Both the position numbers and the translations under genes were made by a program. Source: Nemertoderma westbladi (taxonomy: Eukaryota; Xenacoelomorpha; Nemertodermatida; Nemertodermatidae). From it: a stretch of 25,000 nt of DNA. The notes beneath the pieces are model-generated. The model did not search any database. It was given only the letters and a program-made list of their open reading frames with translations, and was not told the DNA's origin. Shown in pieces: positions 1 to 7,331 of this stretch (position 1 is the stretch's first letter; every line of letters starts with the position of its first letter). The stretch covers positions 1 to 25,000 of the forward strand of contig JAUCBJ010004091.1 in the NCBI GenBank assembly GCA_032718475.1, read 5' to 3'.

Positions 1-91
1 CTTGGTTCCCATTTATTGACCACTGAAGGATAAAAGCCAGGGTTGGGCTAGGCTGCAGCATTTATACTTTATAGCACTATGCCCAAACAAT

Positions 92-165
92 GCTGCCCCA
101 TCTAGGGATAGAACCAGGACTTCCTAATTGGAACCCCAGGAAAGTCACCACTAGACCAAGCTGCT
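92..165 (-). mobile_element. tRNA-derived SINE head (or tRNA pseudogene)
   Basis: Read on the minus strand, this stretch has RNA polymerase III internal promoter boxes. The A box TGGTCTAGTGG lies at 158-148 and the B box GGTTCTATCCC at 115-105, with tRNA-like spacing. The A box matches tRNA-Glu-type heads, which often carry TGGTCTAGTGG, and the B box differs slightly from the GGTTCGANTCC consensus. The head is followed (minus strand, toward position 1) by non-tRNA sequence, as in a SINE body, but the 3' end lies outside the window or is unrecognised. The cloverleaf was not folded. A decayed tRNA gene is the alternative. Confidence 0.5.
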
Positions 166-183
166 GCTTGGTCTTGTGGTGAC
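144..183. repeat. inverted repeat, 18-nt arms, 4-nt loop
   Basis: Positions 144-161 and 166-183 are reverse complements with one mismatch, separated by 4 bases. The left arm is the start of the tRNA-like head including its A box. The right arm is therefore an inverted copy of the same A-box segment, giving a foldback at the SINE 5' end. A foldback insertion by-product or a small MITE-like structure would fit. Confidence 0.7.
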
Positions 184-1204
184 ACTATAGTAATAATATT
201 GAAAATATGTTCCCCGTTATTTAACATGCAAAATGTAGATATATTTATATATGGAACTATATATATGTATATATATATATATGGATTTTCACGAATTTAT
301 TCATATGATAGTTTCATTTAGTGCATTAAGAAAGGCATTAAGAATATTCCAACAGTAAACAGAAATTGTCAAATTATAGCTAAATTTTTATCCATAGGAT
401 CCAGAGGAATTTGAACAAATGTTCAAGGTTGACATCCCTACATTCGATATGATATAAAAGGAATCAATCCTTTGGTAACAGATAAGCGTTTCTTATTTGG
501 ACAATAATTGCCATTAATTAGCATAGAAACTGATCTACAGTATACGCTGCAATATTTTAGCAGTTGTCTTACTCGTCGTTAAAACAACAATAGCTACAGA
601 GTACAGTACCATACCGTACGGAAATCATATATATCAAAGAGAATTCCTATTATTTGTGAAAGTGAGTAGGCCTACAGTATTATAATTTTAAGGGATTCCA
701 TACTATTTGTATGACTAAGCCTATATATAGTTTCATTTTGACTTTCGGAAATATTGCTAACTGATGAAATGTTTTGAAATCCTGAATCAATATATTTCAG
801 ATGGTCGTACAAAAATCACCCGCTTTTGTTGTTTCTCACCACCTTCCGAGCCGAGCCAGCGAGAGTGTTCATCTGACGTGACAATCCGCTAACAGGTACC
901 GGTAGGCCATGCAAGATAATATCAACTCATCTTATAGGCCTAAAGTTAAAGATAGAATAACAATAATAGATATGTAGGTAGGTGACAAGGGGAGGGAGAG
1001 GGATGATGGGGGGACTTGACCGAAATACCATCTCGGCGAATTAATATTTCTCCTCCCTGTTAAAATATTTATTAGGGATTGATCAGGTTATATTGACACG
1101 TTATTCTAACCAAAACAATAAACTAATGACATACCATATACTACAGAGATACACGTCAAATGTATCTACAGTAAATCTGTTTAGAGACAAATGCTACAGT
1201 ATGT
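184..1204. other. AT-rich non-coding stretch
   Basis: I see no coding region here. It holds an AT/TA microsatellite (241-283), two copies of the palindrome TAGGCCTA (667-674 and 935-942), several CTACAGTA-like words, and a TACCGGTA palindrome near 897. The open frame starting at 1093 runs antisense to an RT remnant and has no family resemblance of its own. Confidence 0.6.
241..283. repeat. imperfect (AT)n microsatellite
   Basis: Alternating A and T with a few interruptions is visible directly. It is low-complexity sequence with no further function apparent. Confidence 0.8.
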
Positions 1205-1580
1205 ATGATTTGATCTCAGCTTTAAACATGCGTGAGTCAGAATCGAAGACCTTGAAGAATTCTACAAAGATAATAGCTAAATTACTGTCTTTCCTCATAT
1301 TCTTCTGTGGGTTGTAGGGTGCTGTGGGTCTATCCCGATTCTACGATATGACCCATTCATAGAGTCTCGGGTTTCCTTTCTTTGGGACAGTAATTAGCGT
1401 GTTATGGCCTCATTACTTGAGTGCGATCTTTGCGTGTTACATGTCTTGGAGAATGTAGAATAGGACTAAGCAAAACATTCATCGATTTTGAAAACCTCTC
1501 TAGGTAAGCCTGCGCCATCAACACCACAGGCTTTATTTATCTTAATAGAAGCTGCAACAATTTCTACTTTAGAAAACTTA
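1205..1580 (-). pseudogene. ancient family-A-like LINE reverse transcriptase remnant
   Basis: Translating the minus strand gives two blocks that line up with the family A RT found twice elsewhere in the window. One is a GVDG block near 1535-1575 (KACGVDG, followed by EVFKIDECF), matching the ASGVDGVPPEVFKIPECL block of the 22.9-24.8 kb copy. The other is RT motif A near 1215-1275 (IIFVEFFKVFDS), matching VIFVDFFKAFDS. The catalytic Asp of motif A is Glu here, and the frame between the blocks is broken by stops and shifts. The two blocks sit in the right order and at roughly the right distance. This is a much older relative of the other two copies, with no coding capacity left. Confidence 0.7.
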
Positions 1581-1887
1581 AATCGCTGGTAGGGATCTGT
1601 TTTAGCGGGATATCTTACACGATATGTAATAATAAACTGATTAATTTACACAGTATAATAACAAAACTCTGACATGAACAATTAAGTACCGGTAATATGG
1701 GTACTACTGTACAGCATAGCACTCTTCAGCGTGTTGGATAGTGAAGTTGGTGTCCTTATCTTCGATCATTGTACAGTAGTATGTAGGCCTAGTCCACTAT
1801 TTCTTTAGCTACAGTAGTTATTTGCAATCCATCTTAAACAGTTATTTACTCTTATTACATCGTAAAATAACAGGATATTGATTTATA
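1581..1887. other. AT-rich non-coding stretch upstream of the GTPase-like exon
   Basis: No gene is seen. The stretch contains TAGGCCTA at 1784-1791 and several CTACAGTA/TACTGTAG words. If the exon at 1888 is real, its 5' UTR and promoter would lie here, but I see no convincing TATA box or initiator. Confidence 0.4.
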
Positions 1888-1981
1888 ATGATAAATAACT
1901 TTCGGAGACGGTCACAAAATCAACAATATATTCCAGAATACAACATAACTATAATTGGCGGGCAAGGTTGCGGTAAAACAG
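1888..1981 (+). CDS. candidate first coding exon of a Ras-like small GTPase (partial)
   Basis: An ATG at 1888 has A at -3 and an in-frame TGA at 1879 just upstream. It opens a 31-codon frame that ends in YNITIIGGQGCGKT. GGQGCGKT is a Walker A/P-loop (GxxxxGKT) preceded by a beta-1-like run of aliphatic residues, as in Ras-family G domains. RERG/RASL-type proteins carry a similar GGxGxGKS. The frame runs straight into CAG|GTAAGT (junction 1981/1982), a perfect 5' splice site, leaving the last codon in phase 1. Ras-like genes are often interrupted soon after the P-loop. I cannot find the next exon (switch I, DTAG/DTAD, NKxD) in the window. A dispersed exon, a gene cut by later insertions, or another P-loop NTPase are the alternatives. 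Confidence 0.55.
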
Positions 1982-2697
1982 GTAAGTTATTTAGTATATT
2001 AGTATAATCGTATTATAATATTAGTATTATAGACTTGTTAACTGCTCATTACCAGAGGTTGGAGACGGTTGCGAAGTTAGATGTTGGTAAGCCTAATGAT
2101 GTTGGATTTGGGTGGGATGATGGTGTTGAGGTTTCAATCGACCACATTTTCCGCAATTTCTAAAAGAAATCAAAATGTATCGCTTTTATTGCTTCAAATT
2201 AAAATTTAAATCCGGGTGGGGTGGGGGGGGGGGGGGGGGGGTGCAGAGGGAGTGGGTGGGCTTCGTATTAAAAATTTACACTATATGGGTCATTGTCTAC
2301 TTCGATAATTCGTTAATCGTTGTTTAAGAAATTATAATTGTCATGTTGACTGTTTGTGGTCGGATGGCTGACAATTAATGGCATGCGTGTTTTCGTTGTA
2401 CTTCGGGTGGGGGGAAGCAATTGGCACGGGACAATTTTCCTGGAGGCAATTAGCCTCGCGGTGTAGGCCTAACCGACAGAAATTGTTTTGGAATCCATTA
2501 GTATTAAACATCGAATTCTTAATTGGAAGGTGTTTAACAGAAGTGTATTATTATCCCACACTGACAATCTCGGATGTTTTATTCAATAACTGACCTCTAA
2601 ATTTACTGAATACAGAAAAAAATAACTTTTATTCGCTCGGCATATCATTGTAAATGTTTAATAAAATCGCGCACCTCTATCGCGCGCATTCTAGCCA
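1982..2697. other. non-coding stretch, probably intronic if the GTPase exon is real
   Basis: It begins with the splice donor GTAAGT at 1982. It contains a 19-base poly-G run (2223-2241), TAGGCCTA at 2464-2471 and AT-rich DNA. The 71-codon frame at 2378-2593 has no recognisable features. No second GTPase exon with switch motifs was found. Confidence 0.4.
2223..2241 (+). repeat. poly-G tract (19 G)
   Basis: An uninterrupted run of 19 G within a G-rich neighbourhood. Such tracts can form quadruplexes and are prone to length errors in sequencing. Confidence 0.85.
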
Positions 2698-3094
2698 ACC
2701 CCAAGAGAGGTGGTCATAGCCTCTGGAAGGATACAGAGGAGCTCACTAAATCCCGTCTCCCAAAGTGGCTAACAGGCGAAATATCAGTAAGCTACTGCCT
2801 CCTGCCATTTTCGGGGTAAGCGCAGGGTTACCAAGTCTCCCCCCGAATCCACTTGGGAGGCCAATGCCAGGCGTGCTCGCCAGGTTATGGGCGACGGTCA
2901 GTACCGTAAAGCCGTGATGGCTTTGTAGTCAGAGAGACTAGCGGACTCATCATCATCCGAAACATTTCAGTCAATGTTGGCCAAACACCCAAAAGCCCCC
3001 CCCCCCCCCCCCCCCTCCCATCCATGCCAATCGGCCCTGTTCCCAAACCAGAAACCATTTCCATGGAGTCAGTGGCCATGGCCATTAAGTCATC
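2698..3094 (+). pseudogene. family B non-LTR element fragment, N-terminal to the RT (copy B1)
   Basis: Forward frames give blocks I recognise from the region ahead of the RT domain in a widespread marine-invertebrate retroelement family: ILANPKRGGHSLW (2698 onward), then after a frame change NARRARQ...GDGQYRKAVMAL (about 2860-2924), MLAKHPKAP (2974 onward), a poly-Pro stretch encoded by 20 C, and GPVPKPETISMESVAMAIKS (3033 onward). Stops and frame changes break it. The homology stops at 3094, where the minus-strand family A element begins. In relatives the RT itself would follow within about 100 residues. A separate piece of the same family, starting at that later point, lies at 11692. Confidence 0.65.
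2996..3015 (+). repeat. poly-C tract (20 C) in the B1 fragment
   Basis: An uninterrupted C run encoding polyproline in the frame of the B1 fragment. It probably expanded from a proline-rich linker present in the family. Confidence 0.85.
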
Positions 3095-4790
3095 AGTACA
3101 AGATTATGCACTGGCTGGTCCTCACGGCGAAAGCAATGTCCTGCAAAGCAGAGGCAATTTTGTTCTAGTGTCAAGCTTGGGGGAACCAATGAGACAACTC
3201 CAATGTTATATAATGTCTGGTGTGTGCATTGAACTTGACACAATGAACCCGGCGTAGCATTCTTGTGAATGTGCAGTCCATAGATTTGGTGTCCTCAGCA
3301 GTTAGAGCCCAGCATGGACTCCCATAGAGGAGTACTGGAACTACTGCTGATCTAAATAACCGGACCTTAAGTTTCCGATTAATTCTCGGTGACTTCCAAA
3401 TTCTGGAAAGCCTATTCAAGGCTGCCCATGCCTTTCCCTTACGTATTCGAAGGTCCTCACCTGACTTCCGGATCCATGATCCCAGGTAACAGAAGTCATC
3501 CACATGCTCAAGCATACCATCTTTTGAGCTTATGCTCATCCGATCATAGACTTGCTGAGGACTTTCAAAGTTAACTGTCAAAATTTTGGTCTTTCTGGAG
3601 TTAATAAAAAGACCAACACTAGAAGCAGCAGGTTCTAATGAGCTGAGGAGCCGTTGGGATTCCTCTAGTGATTCTGGGAGTACTCCTAAGTCATCAGCAA
3701 AGTCTAGATCAGTTAGGTACTTGGCAGGATTTCCTCAACTTCTGGAGCCAGTAGGTGGAGTTATCATCACCCCATCATCATTATAATGATCTAAGGACAT
3801 GCGTAGAACATAGTCAACAACAATTATGAACAAGAATGGTGCAAGTGTGTCTCCCTGGAGGACGCCCCATAACACTTCAAATGGTTCTGTGTCACCGTCA
3901 ACAGTAGACACAAATGTTGTCGAAATCGTATACTGATCTGATTGCTGCAATAATTTCATCAGGAATCCCATATAATGAAAGTATGCTGAACATACGTGAG
4001 CGAGAGACTGAATCAAAGGCATTGAAGAAGTCAACAAAGATAACAGCCAGATGCCTGTCTTTCTTTTTTGATAAGTCTTCAATTATCCTTCTAAGTGCCA
4101 AAATGGGCTCCATGGTCCCACGACCTTTACGGAACCCATTCTGATTTCCACGGAGCAGTCTCTCAATGGGATCCCTGATGCGATTTAATATAATTCTATT
4201 GTATAGCTTTGCAGCAATCGAGATCAATGAGATTCCCCGAAAAGAACCATAGAGTGTTAGGTTGCCCTTCTTGGGAACTGGCACCAACTTATTTGTTTTC
4301 ATTTCTTGTGGGACTCTTGTTGTACGGTACATGTCTAATATGATGGGATAGATGAGCTTTAAACACTCAGGTATTTTAAAGACCTCAGGGGCAACACCAT
4401 CTACTCCACTGGCACGATTGGTCTTAATGCTCTTTGGGGCAGTGGAGATAGTCTACAGTCTGCAATGGAGATATCACCAAAGGGAATATCTGGGAGTACA
4501 GACTCAGACACTTTTACTTCTATAAAGTTATCAGGCAATACCCTGTCATTGTTGAGGAGCTTTTCAAAGTGGGCCGTCCAAACATTGAGGCGATCGGCTG
4601 GTGATTCAGCCTTAACCTTGGTGGTTGGTTGGCTTTTTCGACCAGCAAGCAAGTTGATCGATCTCCATGCCTGGGATGATTGCCTGCTGTCGTCAGCATC
4701 ATTGATGGCATCAACCTGTTGGTTTATTAACTCCTGTAAATTAACAGAGTACTACTGCCTGTTCAGGGACCTAGATGCAGCCTTAACTGC
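3095..4790 (-). pseudogene. family A reverse transcriptase, frameshifted (left copy)
   Basis: RT blocks are visible in minus-strand order: a PVPKKGNLTLYGSFRGISLIS block near 4230-4290, NGFRKGRGTMEP near 4110-4150, motif A FVDFFNAFDS near 4000-4035, motif B GVLQGDTLAPFLF near 3825-3865, and motif C DFADD near 3690. These are spread over at least four frames. Compared with the other copy I see a 7-base loss near 3207, a 2-base loss near 3925 and a local rearrangement near 4435-4465. The catalytic motifs remain readable, but no full-length product is possible. The C-terminal block ending DTGL...MGDRELWRC in the other copy is absent. Confidence 0.8.
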
Positions 4791-5824
4791 ATTTTTGGCC
4801 GCTGTAGTCTGTTCCCGTTTCCTGTTTCGAGTGTATACAGGAACTGTTTCTGCAGCTGCTAACGTACTTAACTGCCTCTGTGAAGGCAGTATAGCCCTCA
4901 CAGTGATCTGCCGCCTCAGAGGCAAGAGCCTCATACCCGTTGCTCAGCTGTAGTGTGAAGCTGGGTCTCATACTTGGCTGTTGCAACAGAGAGGACCAGT
5001 CATGCCGCGGCAAGGCAGATTTCGTTGTTCTGCTAGCACGCAGACTAAGTCTTACCTTGGCCACAATAAGGCGGTGATCACTGGAGAAGGGTCGTAGTGT
5101 AAATGCATTACAGTCTTGTATAGAGCTCCTGTATTTCCTACGAAACAGGATATGGTCTATCTGAGACTTGTGACCACTGGGTCCACTATGAGTCCATAGC
5201 TTTCCAGTTCGCTTCTTGAACTGGGTTCCAGCCGAAAACAATTCCATTTCCAGAGATAAAATCCCGAAGATGGACGGAATTTCGGTTAACACTATTGCTA
5301 TAGACCCAGGGCGATGTAGGTGATTGATGCAGACTTGCATTAAAGTCTCCCAGGAATGTTAAGAATGCATGCTGATCCACTCCATCAGTAGCTGCTTGTA
5401 GATTCTGGTAGAAATTTTCCACCTCCTCTACAGGGGCAACACTAGTTGGAGAGTAGCACACAATCAGAACCACCTTAGGAAACTTCTTAGACAGTCTTCC
5501 AGAACATGAGAAGTGGCAACGGATGATGCGGTTAGAGATTTGGTCTATTTTGTCCAATGCTGCATGTGAAGTTGGATTCATCAATAGACCAATTCCACCA
5601 TTGCCACTACCATCTGCTGATGCGAGGGCGAGTCGCCAACCGCCCCCCATGTCCTTAAGCAGAACCTCATCAGTCTGTCCAGTCTGCATTAGGTACTCTT
5701 GAACACCCACTGCACTAAGAGAAAGCTTATCTGCCAAGGCAGTCAGCTCACCTTGTCGCATTGGGGACCCGAGTGTTAGGGTGTTTACTGAGGCTAGTCT
5801 AGTGACTTGCCTCAGATTCACCAA
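4783..5824 (-). pseudogene. family A APE-type endonuclease domain, frameshifted
   Basis: Minus-strand frames at 5824-5186 and 5340-4783 carry the hallmarks of LINE exonuclease/endonuclease/phosphatase-fold domains in order: an N-terminal RLASVNTLTLGS strand, a VQE block (catalytic Glu), CYSPTS, FLGDFNA (catalytic Asp/Asn), QIDHILFRR and a C-terminal SSDHRLIVAKV (Asp-His pair). The frame shifts near 5220-5240, between the GDFNA and QIDHI blocks, so the domain is inactive as it stands. In LINEs this domain nicks target DNA to prime reverse transcription. The segment joins the RT region at about 4790 and has no counterpart in the 5'-truncated right copy. Confidence 0.8.
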
Positions 5825-6159
5825 TGGCTTTGTTGGTCGGGGTGGAACATGAGAGTAGCCTCCAACTCCAGAATCCCTCTCCCCCTCACAATCTGGCCTC
5901 CCTGGTGACCACGGTTTGGGCCAGAAAGGTCATCAGGAAATGGACTCAAAGAATTGTTTGCCGCTCTCTCTCCAGTAGGGGGTGAGACAGGCAGCCGGTC
6001 AGGAGATAACTGACACCTGTGAGGCCGATTGTGTCCAGTCATTCCACTGGCCTCTAGTGGCTGGACCTCCGCATTACTAATGTAATCCATAGTGGGGGTT
6101 GGGGGGTTCTTTTTTGCCGAGTCAGCTCTCGGGGCAAATACCACACCCTGGTTTGCCAT
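5818..6159 (-). pseudogene. N-terminal leader of the family A polyprotein
   Basis: A 113-codon minus-strand frame starts at an ATG at 6159. It is rich in Pro, Ser and Gly and has no domain I recognise. It ends where the endonuclease frame begins, and the two are related by a frameshift near 5820-5840. Coding similarity on either side suggests they were one reading frame. It is most likely the N-terminal extension of the endonuclease-RT protein rather than a separate ORF1, since no zinc knuckle, RRM or coiled coil is visible. Confidence 0.45.
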
Positions 6160-6560
6160 TCCACAGGGTGGGTGTCGCAGTGGAGTCAGATATGAGGCCC
6201 ATCACCCATATCTACTCTCGCGCACATGACCCACCATTGGCTGTGCAGCTCATCTGCTGGGTCATGCCCTGTACCCCTGCTGCCAGGTGCAGGTCGCAGT
6301 GAAGTGCACTCAGAGTGGATATGAGAACACTCTACTACTGACCAGCCATTGGTAGATCACCATCTGCCTGGCCAGGCCATATACCCCTGCAGCCTAGTAT
6401 ATGGGTCCTTAATCCTGGACCAAGGGCGTCCTTATCCCAGAACGAAGGGGGTCCTAGTTACAGGACCAGATTTGCCCTAGTAAGAGGGTCTATGCAGCTA
6501 CAGGTGGCACCTCCTTTATGCTGCATGGAGGTGGCAAGTTTTCTTGATCAATGACCTAGA
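6160..6560 (-). other. probable 5' UTR of the family A element
   Basis: GC-richer than the AT-rich DNA beyond about 6570 and continuous with the element's leader ORF. It contains two similar palindromic 19-mers (6403-6421 and 6449-6467). No coding frame of note is present. The outer limit is inferred from the composition change. Confidence 0.4.
6403..6467. repeat. pair of hairpin-forming 19-mers
   Basis: Both 6403-6421 and 6449-6467 begin GGGTCCT and end GGACC, so each can form a short stem-loop. They repeat each other with a few changes and are separated by 27 bases. They may be RNA structure in the element's 5' UTR. Confidence 0.5.
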
Positions 6561-7143
6561 ATACCTGACCTGACTACAACTTTACTCTAATGACTATCGA
6601 TTGACTGAAGTATGCACTTCTATATAGTTACCAATTTAGTTTCCAGAGCAACGGAAATTTGTCTCATAATTTCACCATTTTTAATAACAATTTTGCTGGT
6701 ACAATACAGGGAGCTTATTTACACAACTTCTCTACTAAACGGGTGGATGTAACCTCGCCCATCGGATTTCTCGACCTCAAAAACCCTTATCCCCAAAAAA
6801 TTTATTTGTTATATGATAAACTATTGTTGTTTCTAAACTAAAACAAATAAATAAATTACACCTAAAATCAATAGAGCAATCATAATTTAAGTATGTGAAA
6901 AATCTTCACTAACATTAATGGAAATTATGAAATTTCCTTGCAGTGGAATTGTATAATTCTTTTACAACAGTTAGCTTAATATATCATGAAGTTTTTGATA
7001 TATTTTAAAATTTGATGCGACTTCTAGTTTCCGAGATATAACAATTAATGTGTAACACGCCAATGTAAATATTACTAATTTCCCATTGAATCACAGCATA
7101 TTGTGAAATTAATTAAATTATTCTGGAACATTACTAATTTGCT
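6561..7143. other. AT-rich non-coding spacer, ending in the insertion target of the Ulp1 element
   Basis: I see no gene. The 60-codon frame at 6659 has no distinctive content. The last ten bases (7134-7143) are one copy of the direct repeat flanking the next element. Confidence 0.5.
7134..7143 (+). repeat. 5' target-site duplication of the Ulp1-RT element
   Basis: CTAATTTGCT here is identical to 11471-11480, which directly follows the element's poly(A). An A precedes both copies, so the repeat could be counted as 11 bases. It sets the probable 5' end of the element at 7144. Confidence 0.65.
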
Positions 7144-7331
7144 ACTTTTTTTAACTAGCTACGTTTTTATGATTAGTTTGAAATGTTTTAAATTTTAATA
7201 ATTGTTATTCTTTGTTTTGTTTACCATAATGAAATTTAAGAATGAAACTTAAGATTTAAAAATTAAACTTAACCGTATATACCTACAACACAATCGATGC
7301 AAGCTATATAGATTTGTCAGATAGTGTTCTA

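Larger units (their letters stand above)
3095..6560 (-). mobile_element. family A APE-type LINE, degenerate left copy
   Basis: From its 5' end (about 6560) to 3095 the minus strand encodes a leader, an apurinic/apyrimidinic-type endonuclease and an RT in the order usual for LINEs. The RT half is nearly the same sequence as the copy at 22.9-24.8 kb, with a few substitutions per 100 bases where I compared them. The low-coordinate end is abrupt: alignment to the other copy begins at 3095 (matching 23067), so the last part of the RT ORF and the 3' UTR are missing. LINEs normally lose the 5' end, so loss of the 3' end points to deletion or recombination. The 5' limit near 6560 is a guess from base composition. 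Confidence 0.8.

Noticed and set aside
1093-1317. A 74-codon plus-strand gene
   Set aside because: It is antisense to the ancient RT remnant and has no domain or conserved composition.
2378-2593. A 71-codon plus-strand gene
   Set aside because: It has no recognisable domain, splice signals or codon signature, and lies in unremarkable AT-rich DNA.
4465-4953. A 162-codon plus-strand gene (and its counterpart at 24333-24800)
   Set aside because: Both are antisense shadows of the family A RT and linker coding sequence.
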